The notes below the pieces were generated by a model. That model saw only the letters and a list, made by a program, of their open reading frames with translations. It had not been told where the DNA came from and searched no databases. DNA of 64,000 nt from CAIXSE01 sp040769125 (GTDB lineage Bacteria > Actinomycetota > Thermoleophilia > UBA2241): NCBI GenBank assembly GCA_040769125.1, contig JAXGLO010000001.1:1364001-1428000 (forward strand). The letters run 5' to 3'. Position numbers and translations under genes: made by a program. Shown piece by piece: positions 42,298 through 51,932 of the stretch (the first letter of the stretch is position 1; each line of letters starts with the position of its first letter).

Positions 42298-42878
42298 CGG
42301 CCCCGGCCGGGCTCGCTCGAGAAGCCTGCGTCCTCTCGCTCATGCAGGGCGCGCATGGCGGCAGCCCGAGCGCTACGGGTCGTGCGATCCACGATCAGCA
42401 CGCCGTCCAGATGATCGGCCTCGTGCTGGATGACGCGAGCCTCGAGACCCTCGGCGCGGAAGTCCAGCGGCGCGCCCGTTTCGTCGGCGCCACGCACACG
42501 GACGCTGACCGCGCGCGTAACCGGCATCATCGCTCCGGGGACGCTCAGGCAACCCTCGTCCAGCTCCTCGGTGTCCTCGGAGGGCTCGTCGAGGACCGGG
42601 TTGATGAGAACCCGCGGATCGGGCTCATCCTCACCGACGTCGTAGACGAGCATGCGCCGCAGCACACCGATCTGCGGGGCGGCGAGGCCGACCCCCGACG
42701 CGTCGTGCATGATGCGGATCATCCGCCGGGCGAGCTTCGCCAGCCGACGGTCGAAGACCGCCACCTCACCGGCGCGCTCGCGCAGCACGGGATCGCCGAT
42801 CACCAGGATCTGCGCACAGGCCTCGCGCCTCCGCCGCAGCTCGGCCTGCTCACGCCCACTCCGTTTCTTCTCCGCCAT
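42294..42878 (-). CDS. def: Peptide deformylase
   Basis: Removes the formyl group from new proteins. The 194-residue product has all three motifs: GVGLAAPQIG, EGCLSVPG and QHEADHLDG, which hold the metal-binding Cys and two His. I start it at the ATG at 42878; the upstream open frame crosses the priA stop and is not conserved. Deformylase being intact argues that formylation still takes place in this cell. Confidence 0.95.
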   Translation of the reverse strand: MAEKKRSGREQAELRRRREACAQILVIGDPVLRERAGEVAVFDRRLAKLARRMIRIMHDASGVGLAAPQIGVLRRMLVYDVGEDEPDPRVLINPVLDEPSEDTEELDEGCLSVPGAMMPVTRAVSVRVRGADETGAPLDFRAEGLEARVIQHEADHLDGVLIVDRTTRSARAAAMRALHEREDAGFSSEPGRGR

Positions 42879-42903
42879 GCCCGTATGGTACCTCACACTC
42901 GCA

Positions 42904-45243
42904 TCACAGCCATTGAGGGTCGACGTCCGGCACCAGCCTGACGCCGCGAGCCGCGTACCTGTCGCGAGCGCCGGCAAGCCAGTCTCGCAACGCGTCCAGA
43001 GTGTCCCCCATGTGCGCCGTCTTTACTACCACGCGACAGGCGTGACGCCGGCGTTCCCGATACTGCGGCCCAGGGCCCAGCACCTCCGCCAGACCTGCCA
43101 GGAGGCCGCGCACCTTCTCGGCGGTGTAGGCCCCGGCGACCTCGATCTGCGAGGCGTGCTCCCCGGAGATCTCCAGGGCGATGAGCGACGTGGCGGGCGG
43201 GTACCCGAGCAGAGCTCGCCGCTCCACCTCCTCGGCGTAGAAGCGTTCCTCCTTCCCGTCAGCAGCGTAGGCGATCGGCCGCGCCTCGGGGTTCAGGGTC
43301 TGTACCACGACGCGCCCGGAGCGATCGCCGCGGCCGCTACGCCCGCCGACCTGCAGCAGCATGGCGAAGGTTCGCTCCTCGGCGCGAAAGTCGGGGAAAT
43401 ACAGCGTGAGGTCGGCGTTGACGACACCGACCAGCGTGACTTCGGGGAAGTGGTGCCCCTTGGCGATCATCTGCGTGCCGACGAGAACCTTCGGGCCCGG
43501 CGCCGCGAAGGCGCTGAGAACTGCCCGGAGTCGACCGTAGGACGCCGCGACGTCGGAGTCGAGGCGCAGAAGCTCGACGCCGGGCAGGAGATCGCGAACC
43601 TCACGCTCGACCCGCTCGGTGCCGAAGCCGTGGCGGACGAGATCGGCGCCGCCACATGACGGGCAGCCGCAGGGGGCCTCCTCGGCGTAGCCGCAGGTCC
43701 GGCAGCGCAGCCCTCGCTCCCTGAACAGCGTCAGGGCGACGTCGCAGTGGGGGCACATCCAGGCGCGGCCGCAGTGATCACAGACGAGATAGGACGCGAA
43801 TCCCCGCCGATTGAGGAAGATGATCGCCTTCTCGCCGGCGTCGATCGTCGCCGCCAGCGCCTCGGACAGGACCGTTGAGAAGACGCCGTGATGATCGCGC
43901 ATGTCGACGACCTCGAGCCTCGGCGGCGGGGTGCCGTCAACGCGCAGGCGAAGGTCGGCGCGCAAGGGCACGCGCGCCACGCTCTCGACGCTCGGCGTCG
44001 CCGAGCCCAGGACGACGACGGCGCCCGACTGCGACGCGCGCCAGCGAGCCACCGTGCGCGCGTCGTAGCAGGGCTCGCTCTCCTGCTTGTAGGAAACATC
44101 ATGCTCCTCGTCGACGACAATCAGCCCGAGGTCGCGCATCGGGGCGAAGACCGCCGAGCGCGCCCCCACGACGATGCGGGCCTCGCCCTCCGCCACGGTA
44201 CGATAGGCGAGCAGGCGCTCCCTGACGCTCAGACGCGAGTGCAGGACCACGATCCGCTCCCCCGCGAACCGCCGCCGGATGCGGTTCACCGTCTGGCCAG
44301 TGAGACCGATCTCGGGCACGAGTACGAGGACCGAGCGGCGGCGCCGCAGCGCCGCCTTCGCGGCCTGCAGGTACACCTCGGTCTTGCCGCTGCCGGTGAC
44401 CCCGTGCATCAGCACTTCGTCGCCGGGGCGCGCCGCCTCGAGGATGACCCGCAACGCCTCCTGCTGCCCCGGCACCAGCTGAGGAGGGGTCTCGGCAGGC
44501 CCGGAGGTCGGCGCCGCAGTCTCGCCCGGCGCCTGGGCGACGGCGGCGCGCTTCGCCTCGACGAGAGCACCGCTCTCGAGCAGGCGGCGCAGCGCGGGCG
44601 CGGCGATGCCGCTCGCCGCCCTCAGCTCTCGCTCGTCGAGCGTCCCGGCCGCGGCCACGACATCCAGAGCGGCGCGCTGGCGCGGCCCGAGGCGCGAAGG
44701 AGTCTCTGCGCCGCGGCGGAACCAGCGAAGCGCGGGGGCGGCACCTGCGATACGCACCCGATACCCGATGCGCAGCCAACCCTTGCGACGGTAGCGCTCG
44801 GCGAGACGCGCGTGCGCGCCGGCCGGCAGCTTGAGGCCGGCGACGAGACCCAGGTCCTCCTCGCCGGCCTCACGGGCGGCGGCGCCCTCCAGAGTGAGCT
44901 CGTACTGCCGCACAACCCGGAGCGCCGCGACAGGCGGGCACACCAGACCCAGCGCGGCGGAGAAGGAGGTGAGGTAGTGCCGCTCGACACGACGGGCCAG
45001 ATCGAGCAGGTCCGGCGGGATCGCCGGCACGTCGAGCAGGTCGCGCAGCGGCACGATGCGACCCTGGTAGGTCGACTCCGGACGCACCTCGAGAACCACA
45101 CCGATGATCGTCTGGGCGCCGAGCGGCGCGGCGACGAGGGCGCCTGGAGCCACAGCGCCTTCAAGGCGCCGTGGTATCTCGTAGTCGAACGGCGCCGTGA
45201 AGGCGCGCGTGCGGAGCAGCGGGAAGACGGCGGCGTAGCTCAC
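42904..45243 (-). CDS. priA: Primosomal helicase PriA
   Basis: Restarts collapsed replication forks. The 779-residue product has an N-terminal DNA-binding domain (TAPFDYEIPRRLEGAVAPG), Walker A HGVTGSGKTEVYL, IVVDEEHDVSYKQ, GSATPSVESV, and paired zinc Cys motifs (CDHCGRAWMCPHC, CRTCG, CGCPSCGG). PriA in many actinobacteria lacks the ATPase motifs, but here they are complete. It begins at a GTG, 34 bases after metK. Confidence 0.95.
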   Translation of the reverse strand: MSYAAVFPLLRTRAFTAPFDYEIPRRLEGAVAPGALVAAPLGAQTIIGVVLEVRPESTYQGRIVPLRDLLDVPAIPPDLLDLARRVERHYLTSFSAALGLVCPPVAALRVVRQYELTLEGAAAREAGEEDLGLVAGLKLPAGAHARLAERYRRKGWLRIGYRVRIAGAAPALRWFRRGAETPSRLGPRQRAALDVVAAAGTLDERELRAASGIAAPALRRLLESGALVEAKRAAVAQAPGETAAPTSGPAETPPQLVPGQQEALRVILEAARPGDEVLMHGVTGSGKTEVYLQAAKAALRRRRSVLVLVPEIGLTGQTVNRIRRRFAGERIVVLHSRLSVRERLLAYRTVAEGEARIVVGARSAVFAPMRDLGLIVVDEEHDVSYKQESEPCYDARTVARWRASQSGAVVVLGSATPSVESVARVPLRADLRLRVDGTPPPRLEVVDMRDHHGVFSTVLSEALAATIDAGEKAIIFLNRRGFASYLVCDHCGRAWMCPHCDVALTLFRERGLRCRTCGYAEEAPCGCPSCGGADLVRHGFGTERVEREVRDLLPGVELLRLDSDVAASYGRLRAVLSAFAAPGPKVLVGTQMIAKGHHFPEVTLVGVVNADLTLYFPDFRAEERTFAMLLQVGGRSGRGDRSGRVVVQTLNPEARPIAYAADGKEERFYAEEVERRALLGYPPATSLIALEISGEHASQIEVAGAYTAEKVRGLLAGLAEVLGPGPQYRERRRHACRVVVKTAHMGDTLDALRDWLAGARDRYAARGVRLVPDVDPQWL

Positions 45244-45277
45244 GGCGCGCCGCCGTCTTCCCGCGGCGTCCGCCGGC

Positions 45278-46492
45278 TCAGTCGCCCAGGCCGGCGGCGG
45301 CGCGCAGCGCGGCGACCTTGTCGGTGCGCTCCCACGTGAAGTCGTGGTCGCGGCGGCCGAAGTGACCGTATGCGGCCGTCTTGCGGTAGATCGGCCGGCG
45401 CAGGTCGAGATCGCGGATGATGGCGGCAGGACGGAGGTCGAAGTGCTCCGTGATCAGCCGCTCGATGAGCGCCCTGTCGATCTTCTCGGTGCCCTCGCAG
45501 TCGACCATCACCGAGACGGGATGCGCCACGCCGATGGCGTACGCCACCTGAACCTGGCAGCGCTCGGCGAGGCCGGCGGCCACGACGTTCTTGGCGACGT
45601 AGCGGGCAGCATAGGCGCCGGAGCGATCGACCTTGCTCGGGTCCTTGCCAGAGAAGGCGCCGCCGCCGTGCGGCGCAGCGCCCCCGTAAGTGTCGACGAC
45701 GATCTTGCGACCGGTGACGCCGCAGTCTCCCATCGGACCGCCGACCACGAACTTGCCGGTGGCGTTGATGACGGTGATGTCCTCGAGACGGGAGCCGTCG
45801 TAGAGGTCCTTGGGGAGGATCGGCGCCACCACATGCTCGAGGAGATCGGGAACGATGAGCGTCTCGAGGTCGGCGTTCTCGGCGTGCTGCGAGGCGAGCA
45901 CGATCTTGACGATCTCGACCGGCTTGTTGTCCTCGTAGCGAACGGTCACCTGAGTTTTGCCGTCCGGACGAAGATAGGGGAGCACCTCGGCCTTGCGTAC
46001 GTCGGCCAGCCGGTGCGCAAGCCGGTGTGAGAGCGCGATCGGCAGCGGCATGAGCTCGGGCGTCTCGGTGCAGGCGTAGCCGAACACCATGCCCTGGTCG
46101 CCGGCCCCCTGGGCGTCGAGGGCATCGTCGTCGTTGACGCCCGTGCGAACCTCGAGCGCCTGGCTGACGCCCTGGCTGATGTCCGACGACTGCTCGTCGA
46201 TCGCGACGGTAACCGCACACGTCTTGTAGTCGAAGCCGAAAGCGGCGTCGGTGTACCCAACCTCCTTGACCGTCTGGCGGACGACCTTGGTAATGTCCAC
46301 GTAGCAGTCGGTTGTGATCTCGCCGGCGACGAAGACGAGACCGGTCGTGACGAGCGTCTCGCAGGCCACGCGGCCGTACGGATCTTCCTTGAGGATCGCG
46401 TCGAGGATCGAGTCCGCGATCTGGTCGGCGAGCTTGTCGGGATGGCCCTCGGTGACCGACTCGGACGTAAACAGATGGCTTCTCTTCTCCAC
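45278..46492 (-). CDS. metK: S-adenosylmethionine synthetase
   Basis: Makes SAM from methionine and ATP. The 404-residue product is highly conserved: FTSESVTEGHPDKLADQIAD, GAGDQGMVFGYA, DDKITVING-like EDITVINATGKFVVGGP, and GGGAFSGKDPSKVDRSGAY. It starts at a GTG with AGGAGG five bases upstream. It has its own promoter and a leader of about 140 bases. Confidence 0.97.
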   Translation of the reverse strand: MEKRSHLFTSESVTEGHPDKLADQIADSILDAILKEDPYGRVACETLVTTGLVFVAGEITTDCYVDITKVVRQTVKEVGYTDAAFGFDYKTCAVTVAIDEQSSDISQGVSQALEVRTGVNDDDALDAQGAGDQGMVFGYACTETPELMPLPIALSHRLAHRLADVRKAEVLPYLRPDGKTQVTVRYEDNKPVEIVKIVLASQHAENADLETLIVPDLLEHVVAPILPKDLYDGSRLEDITVINATGKFVVGGPMGDCGVTGRKIVVDTYGGAAPHGGGAFSGKDPSKVDRSGAYAARYVAKNVVAAGLAERCQVQVAYAIGVAHPVSVMVDCEGTEKIDRALIERLITEHFDLRPAAIIRDLDLRRPIYRKTAAYGHFGRRDHDFTWERTDKVAALRAAAGLGD

Positions 46493-46636
46493 CGTGCCTC
46501 CTGGTGTGCACGCGCGGCAAGGCGTCGGTGCGTCGGTGCCGGCGCAGGTTGGATCGGGCTAGCCGGCCGCGAATCGCCATCCGTCGATGCTCTGTGGGCG
46601 TGAGCGCATGCCGACGGTCGACGCACGGCCTGAGGC

Positions 46637-46666
46637 AGTCTAGCAGACGGTTTTGGCGGTCACCAA
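46637..46666 (-). promoter_or_regulatory. Promoter of metK
   Basis: On the minus strand TTGGTG and TGCTAGACT (extended -10) are separated by 18 bases. The start would be near 46630, leaving about 138 bases of leader. I could not match that leader to a SAM riboswitch class. Confidence 0.5.
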
Positions 46667-46685
46667 CGGCCGCGAACGCCCTGGT

Positions 46686-46705
46686 GCGCAGACCGCGGTC
46701 TGCGC
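46686..46705. repeat. Perfect 20-bp palindrome between gpsA and metK
   Basis: A perfect 20-base inverted repeat (half site GCGCAGACCG) lies in the 240-base gap, 20 bases upstream of the metK -35 box. It is not followed by T residues on either strand. It could be an operator or a factor-dependent end of the gpsA transcript. Confidence 0.6.
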
Positions 46706-46732
46706 CGCCGACATCCGTGGGCGCCGCAGCGG

Positions 46733-47728
46733 TCAGCCCTCGTTCCGCTCCTTCTTCGGGGAGCGCCCCATGAGGTCGGCGACGCACTCCCGCGGCGTGC
46801 GGAGACCCTCAAGAACGAGATAGACGCTCTCCGTCACAGGCATGTCGATGCCGAACCGCTGCGCAAGGTCGTGCAGCGCGCGAACCGTTGGGATGCCCTC
46901 CACCACCTGGCCGACCTTGCGCTCGACAGCGGCGGGCGAAGCGCCCGTGGCGAGGAGCTCGCCGGCGAGACGGTTGCGGCTGTGCCGCGACGTGCAGGTG
47001 GCGATGAGGTCGCCGATGCCGGCGAGGCCGGTGAAAGTGGCGAGATGCGCGCCCTGGATCATGCCGAGACGCGCCATCTCGGCGATGCTGCGCGTGATGA
47101 GACTGGCGCGCGAGTTGTCGCCGAAACCGAGGCCGTCCGACATGCCCACGGCGACGGCGATCGGGTTCTTGGCCGCGCCGCAGAACTCGACACCGACCAC
47201 GTCGTCGTTGGTGTACACGCGGAAGGTGTCGCTGGTGACGGCCGCCTGAAGCCTGAGGGCGACGGCCTCGTCGACCGCCGCGATGACGGTCGCCGACGGC
47301 ATATCTTTGCTGACCTCTTCCGCATGGTTGGGGCCTGAGAGGGCCGCCGCAGCCGCGCCGGTCTCCTCCTCGATCACCTCGGTCGGCCGCTTCAGCGTGC
47401 CCAGCTCATAGCCCTTGGCCAGAGAGAGCTGAAGCGACGTCGGAGAGCGCCGCGGAGCGATCCCGCGGGCCACCTCGCGCACGGCCTGCGTCGGTACGGC
47501 GTAGACGACCAGCTCCGCGTCGGTAAGATCTGCTCCGGCGATCGCCGCGAACCGGATCTCACGAGGCAGGGAAACGCCGGGAAGGAAGTGAGGATTCTCG
47601 TGCGTCTCGTTGAGCCGCCCGGCCTCCTCGGCCGTCAACGTCAGCACCTCCACGCTGTGCCCGTTGCGCGCCAGAAGCCGCGCGAAAGCGCAGCCCCAGC
47701 TCCCGGAACCGATGACGGTGACGCGCAA
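46733..47728 (-). CDS. gpsA: Glycerol-3-phosphate dehydrogenase [NAD(P)+]
   Basis: Makes sn-glycerol 3-phosphate for lipid synthesis. The 331-residue product has the nucleotide-binding VIGSGSWGCAFARLL, LSLAKGYELGT, ALSGPNHAEEV and the catalytic Lys in CGAAKNPIAVAVG, with FTGLAGIGDLIATCTS. I start it at the TTG at 47728, 2 bases after plsY, with GGAGGG about 10 bases upstream. The much longer open frame is plsY shadow. Confidence 0.95.
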   Translation of the reverse strand: MRVTVIGSGSWGCAFARLLARNGHSVEVLTLTAEEAGRLNETHENPHFLPGVSLPREIRFAAIAGADLTDAELVVYAVPTQAVREVARGIAPRRSPTSLQLSLAKGYELGTLKRPTEVIEEETGAAAAALSGPNHAEEVSKDMPSATVIAAVDEAVALRLQAAVTSDTFRVYTNDDVVGVEFCGAAKNPIAVAVGMSDGLGFGDNSRASLITRSIAEMARLGMIQGAHLATFTGLAGIGDLIATCTSRHSRNRLAGELLATGASPAAVERKVGQVVEGIPTVRALHDLAQRFGIDMPVTESVYLVLEGLRTPRECVADLMGRSPKKERNEG

Positions 47729-47730
47729 CT

Positions 47731-48378
47731 TCAGAGCCCTCCCCGGCCAGCCAGTGTGGAGGACGACCCTCCGTGCGACCACGGCCTGCGAATACGGTGC
47801 TCGCTGCCGTCGAGCAGACGCCGGATGTTCCCGCGGTGAGCCCACCAGACGATGATCGCCACCAGCACGGCGGCGATCCGGTAGGGCAGTGGCTCTCCGA
47901 GGACGATGGCCAGCACCGGGACCAGCATCGCCGCGGTGAGCGAGGCGACGCTCACGTAGCGCGTGACGAGGGCAACGGTCGCCCACACGATGATGATGAC
48001 CACGAAGATGACCGGCACCAGCGCCAGCACGACGGCGGCGCCGGTCGCCACGCCCTTGCCGCCGAACCCCTTGAGGAACACGGAGTACATGTGCCCCACT
48101 ACAGGTGCGGCGGCAACGAAGATCGCATACCACGGGTCGAAGAGCTGAGCGGCCACGAGCGCGGGTACGAGCCCCTTGAGCATGTCGCAGAGAAGCACCA
48201 CCACGCCCGCCTTGGCGCCGAGGACGCGGAAGACGTTCGTGGTGCCCACGTTGCCTGAGCCTCGCGTGCGCACGTCGACGCCGTAGAAGACTTTGCCGAC
48301 GACCAGCCCGAAGGGTATCGCGCCGGCGAGATAGGCGAACACGAACAGGACGACGAATGCGACGACCTCGAGGCTCAC
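47731..48378 (-). CDS. plsY: Acyl-phosphate glycerol-3-phosphate acyltransferase PlsY
   Basis: An integral membrane enzyme that adds the first acyl chain to glycerol 3-phosphate. It has GSGNVGTTNVFRVLG, GHMYSVFLKGFGGKGVATG and about five membrane helices in 215 residues. The tail after residue 190 is basic and variable. It lies next to gpsA, which makes its substrate, and starts at a GTG overlapping the der stop. Confidence 0.94.
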   Translation of the reverse strand: MSLEVVAFVVLFVFAYLAGAIPFGLVVGKVFYGVDVRTRGSGNVGTTNVFRVLGAKAGVVVLLCDMLKGLVPALVAAQLFDPWYAIFVAAAPVVGHMYSVFLKGFGGKGVATGAAVVLALVPVIFVVIIIVWATVALVTRYVSVASLTAAMLVPVLAIVLGEPLPYRIAAVLVAIIVWWAHRGNIRRLLDGSEHRIRRPWSHGGSSSTLAGRGGL

Positions 48379-49679
48379 TTCTTCTTGCCCTTGAAGTCGA
48401 TGATCACAGGGACTCCGTCGAGCCCGTACTGGGCGCGCAGGCGGTTCTCGACGTAGAAACCGAAGTCGCGGGTGACCAGCGTGCGGTCGTTGACCTCGAT
48501 AGCGAAGCGCGGCGGCGCCGTGCCGTACTGGGCGATGTAGTACATCTTGAGGCGCTTGCCGTGCTTCATGGGAAGCGGACGGCCGCCGGCCACATCGGCG
48601 AGCGTGCGGTTGAGCTCGGCCGTGGGCAGACGATTCGCGTAGTGCGCCTCAAGCGAAGCGACCGTCGCCAGCAACTTCCGCACGCCGCGGTGGGTGTACG
48701 CCGAGACCGGCACCACCGGCGGCCGCTGGCGGAGCTTGCGGCGCGCAATGCCGGCGATCTCCTCGATGTCGGGGGCGGAGATGTCGGTCTTGTTGACCGC
48801 GATGACGGTGGCGCAATGGCGCTTCGTCGCCTCCGTGCAGATCGACAGATCCAGCTCGCCAAACTTCCCGGTTCCGTCGGCCACGACGACCGCCACGTGG
48901 GCGCGATCGAGGCTCTGCACACTGCGAAGGTACGCGTAGTACTCGACGCCGCTGACCTTGGCGGCCTTGCGTATGCCGGCGGTGTCGATGAAGCGGAAGG
49001 TGCCTTCCTGTGTGGTGACCGTCGTGTCGATGGCGTCGCGCGTGGTGCCGGCGATCCCGCTGACGATCGTACGAGGCTCGCCGACGATCGCGTTGAAGAG
49101 CGACGACTTGCCGGCGTTGGGGCGACCGACGATGGCCACCGGTATCTCGAGGGACGGCTCAGCCTCCGCCACCGGGCTCGCCCCGGCCTCCGCGACGAGG
49201 CGATCGAGCAGCTCGCCGGTGCCGAGGCCGTGCACGGCCGAGACCATCATGGGTTCACCGAGGCCGAGCCGGTAGAGGTCGGGAGAAACGACGACGGTGG
49301 CGGGATCGTCGATCTTGTTGGCGACGAGGATGATGGGAACCCGCGTCCTGCGCAGCACCTCGACGATCTCGAAGTCGTCGGCGAGCGCCCCGGCGCGACC
49401 GTCGACGACGAACAGGACGAGATCGGCGGAGGCGACCGCAGCCTCCACCTGCTCGCGAATCTGCACGGCGAACGGAGAGTCCCCGCTCGTGTCGTAGCCA
49501 CCGGTGTCGACCAGCCGCAGAGAGCGCCCGCCCCATTCGACCTCGACCTCCTTGCGGTCGCGAGTCACGCCGGGCGTTTCGTGCACGACGGTCTGACGCG
49601 TGCCGCTCAGGCGGTTCACGAGAGTGGATTTGCCGGCGTTGGGCGAGCCGACGACGGCAACGAGGGGCGGCTGCTGCAT
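48375..49679 (-). CDS. der: Ribosome biogenesis GTPase Der
   Basis: A double-GTPase needed for 50S assembly. The 434-residue product has two G domains: the first with VVGSPNAGKSTLVNRL, DTGGY and VANKID, and the second with IVGRPNAGKSSLFNAI, DTAGIRK and AVNKTD. A KH-like domain ends the protein. The ATG at 49679 lies 64 bases inside the DUF512 gene, an unusually long overlap. Confidence 0.95.
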   Translation of the reverse strand: MQQPPLVAVVGSPNAGKSTLVNRLSGTRQTVVHETPGVTRDRKEVEVEWGGRSLRLVDTGGYDTSGDSPFAVQIREQVEAAVASADLVLFVVDGRAGALADDFEIVEVLRRTRVPIILVANKIDDPATVVVSPDLYRLGLGEPMMVSAVHGLGTGELLDRLVAEAGASPVAEAEPSLEIPVAIVGRPNAGKSSLFNAIVGEPRTIVSGIAGTTRDAIDTTVTTQEGTFRFIDTAGIRKAAKVSGVEYYAYLRSVQSLDRAHVAVVVADGTGKFGELDLSICTEATKRHCATVIAVNKTDISAPDIEEIAGIARRKLRQRPPVVPVSAYTHRGVRKLLATVASLEAHYANRLPTAELNRTLADVAGGRPLPMKHGKRLKMYYIAQYGTAPPRFAIEVNDRTLVTRDFGFYVENRLRAQYGLDGVPVIIDFKGKKK

Positions 49680-51001
49680 CCGAGTAGTGTACCAAACGCC
49701 TCCGTCAGGGACTCGGCGAGAATCAGGCGGCCGCCGCAGGCGGCCGCCAGCTCGCCGGCGCCGACGTCGTCGAGGGTGCGCCCCAGAGCTGCAGGCAGAA
49801 AACCGCGCGGCGCCACCAGCCACTCATCGTCCGCGAGCGGCCGCCGGGCGAGCGCCGCGCGCACCTCCTCGCCGCCGAGCAGGCCGGTCACCGTCACGTG
49901 TGATCCGAAGAGCCGGTTGAAGACTGGAAAGGCGCGCACCGGACGGCCGAGGGCAGCCTTGAGCCGCGCGGCGCCCGCCGCGATCACCGGCTCGGCGAGC
50001 GCCCCGGTGAGAATCCGAACGCCCCCCGCCGGGACTCTGCTCCGGCTGCCTCTCGCGATGCCCTCTCCCGCGCCCATGACAAGATCGTCCACCTCTTCCT
50101 GGAAGAGCGCCGCCATGCCGATGCCGTTCTCGTACTGCTCGGGCGCGTCGCCGGCAGGTGGAGTCCGCCCGGCGAGCAGGTACAGCTCGTCGGCGGCGTG
50201 TACGAAGCGCCGGCCGCGGCCGGCCAAGAAGCCAGCCTGCGCCCGCTCCACGAGGTCCAGCACACCACGAGCGTCTACGGCTGTCACACGTCGCAACTCG
50301 CCCTCGGCGGCCAGCGAGACGGGCACGATACCCAGATCGCTCACCGAGTCGAGGGCGCCCGTACGGGCGATCGTCTCGGCGAGAACCTCGCCGTCGTTCC
50401 ATCCGGGGCAGAGCACCACCTGCAGGTGCAGCTCGAGCCCGGCGGCGGCAAGGCGCTCGAGCACGGCTCGCGAGCCGGCCGCTGCCGCGCCCATCAGACG
50501 GACCCGCGCGGCGTCGTCCCAGGCGTGCAGCGACACGTAGAGCGGCGACAGGCGCAGGCTCTCGATGCGCATGATGTCGGCCTCCGCGAGGTTGGTCAGC
50601 GTTGTGAAGTTGCCGTGCAGGAAGGAGAGACGGTAGTCGTCGTCCTTGACGTACAGCGGCGCGCGCAGTCCTCGGGGGACCTGATCGACGAAGCAGAACC
50701 GGCAGCGATTGCGGCACACCCGCGGCGGCGCCCCGAGCCCCTGGTGGCCGAGGGAGATGCCGTGCCACTCGCCGCCGCCAAGCTCGACGGACAGCTCCAG
50801 GGGACGCCCGTCGCGCAGCACCGTCACGCGGAAGGCGCCGTCTGCGGCGGCCATCTCGAGGTCGAGGACGTCGACGGGCGGCTCGCCGTCGAGCCACATG
50901 ATGAGATCGCCGCAGCGCACCCCGGCACGACTGGCGGCGGCGCAGACGTCGACCACCGGAAGGCCGGCGGTCCGGGCCGCCCCCCCGCGCTCAGGCGCCA
51001 C
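49616..51001 (-). CDS. DUF512 radical-SAM protein
   Basis: A 461-residue protein with an N-terminal PDZ-like segment (AGVRCGDLIMWLDGEP), a radical SAM cluster motif CRNRCRFCFVDQ near residue 100, and the C-terminal DUF512 domain. The family is widespread next to der in Gram-positive bacteria, and its reaction is not established. I start it at the GTG at 51001, overlapping ispH by 11 bases. Its last 20 residues overlap der and are Ser/Pro-rich, so the true C terminus may have drifted. Confidence 0.9.
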   Translation of the reverse strand: MAPERGGAARTAGLPVVDVCAAASRAGVRCGDLIMWLDGEPPVDVLDLEMAAADGAFRVTVLRDGRPLELSVELGGGEWHGISLGHQGLGAPPRVCRNRCRFCFVDQVPRGLRAPLYVKDDDYRLSFLHGNFTTLTNLAEADIMRIESLRLSPLYVSLHAWDDAARVRLMGAAAAGSRAVLERLAAAGLELHLQVVLCPGWNDGEVLAETIARTGALDSVSDLGIVPVSLAAEGELRRVTAVDARGVLDLVERAQAGFLAGRGRRFVHAADELYLLAGRTPPAGDAPEQYENGIGMAALFQEEVDDLVMGAGEGIARGSRSRVPAGGVRILTGALAEPVIAAGAARLKAALGRPVRAFPVFNRLFGSHVTVTGLLGGEEVRAALARRPLADDEWLVAPRGFLPAALGRTLDDVGAGELAAACGGRLILAESLTEAFGTLLGCSSRPSLPSSARPTPANPLS

Positions 51002-51932
51002 CGAGCACCCGCAGCGCGTCGATCGTCGCCGCGATCGCCTGATCAGGGGTCGAGGCGCCACCGGTAACGCCTACACGCCGCGCCCCCTCGACCCACTCGG
51101 CACGGAGCTCGGTAGCCGACTCGATGTGATGGGTGCGCTCCTCAATGGCGCGGCAGAGCTGCGCCAACCGCGCCGTATTGGCGCTGTTGCGGCCGCCGAC
51201 GACGACGACGACATCGACCACGGCGGCCAGCCTGCACGCAGCGCTCTGGCGCTTCTCGGTAGCATCGCAGATGGTGTTGTAGACGAGCAGCTCACGCGCC
51301 ACCGGCGCGAGGGTGGCGACCAGACCCTGGAGGTTCGCCCGCGTCTGCGTCGTCTGCACGACCACCCCGACGCGCCTGCCCCGCAGCTCGGCCAGCGACA
51401 GCCCTGCGGCCTCCTCGGCCACAAGCGCTCCGCGGCCCGCGAATCCCTCGAGGCCGGCGACCTCGGGGTGGTCACGCTCTCCGAGGATCACGACGACGTA
51501 GCCCGCCTTCTGCAGAGCCTCGGCTTTCCGCTGGGCCTTGGCGACGAAGGGGCAGGTGGCGTCGACGACGCGAAGGCCGCCGGCGCGAGCCCTCGCCGCG
51601 ATGTCGGGCGCCACTCCGTGAGTGCGCACGATGAGCGTGCCGGCAGCGGCATCCGCCACGTCCTCGACGACGCCGACGCCCTGCTCCGCGAGCCGGGCCA
51701 CGACGCTGGGATTATGGATGATCGGGCCGAGCGTCGCGACGGGGTGGGCCGACTCCCGGGCCGCTTCCTCCGCAATGCGCAGGGCGCGCTCGACGCCGTA
51801 GCAGTAGCCGGCGTGCCTGGCCACCGAGATCTCGAACCGCCCGGCATCGATGCGGAGAAGGTCGTCGCGGCCGGAGCACCTGCCGTCTGCGGGCGGCGCC
51901 GCAGCGTCCGGCCTCCGCTCAGAGGCGCGCAT
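50991..51932 (-). CDS. ispH: 4-hydroxy-3-methylbut-2-enyl diphosphate reductase
   Basis: The last step of the MEP isoprenoid pathway. The 313-residue product has the three cluster Cys in HAGYCYGVERAL, VVDATCPFV and YNTICDATEKRQ, and substrate His in PIIHNPSVV and VRTHGVAP. I start it at the ATG at 51932, with GGAG 4-5 bases upstream; it overlaps plsC by 14 bases. The first 30 residues are Arg/Ala-rich and variable. Confidence 0.95.
   Translation of the reverse strand: MRASERRPDAAAPPADGRCSGRDDLLRIDAGRFEISVARHAGYCYGVERALRIAEEAARESAHPVATLGPIIHNPSVVARLAEQGVGVVEDVADAAAGTLIVRTHGVAPDIAARARAGGLRVVDATCPFVAKAQRKAEALQKAGYVVVILGERDHPEVAGLEGFAGRGALVAEEAAGLSLAELRGRRVGVVVQTTQTRANLQGLVATLAPVARELLVYNTICDATEKRQSAACRLAAVVDVVVVVGGRNSANTARLAQLCRAIEERTHHIESATELRAEWVEGARRVGVTGGASTPDQAIAATIDALRVLGGA

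Noticed and set aside
46686..46705. Palindrome read as an intrinsic terminator of gpsA
   Set aside because: There is no T tract on either strand after the stem, so a simple rho-independent terminator is not supported. It is listed as a repeat instead.
49616..49679. Frameshift at the end of the DUF512 gene causing its 64-base overlap with der
   Set aside because: The overlap is long and the tail is low-complexity, but no specific position for a frameshift is evident and both frames are otherwise intact.
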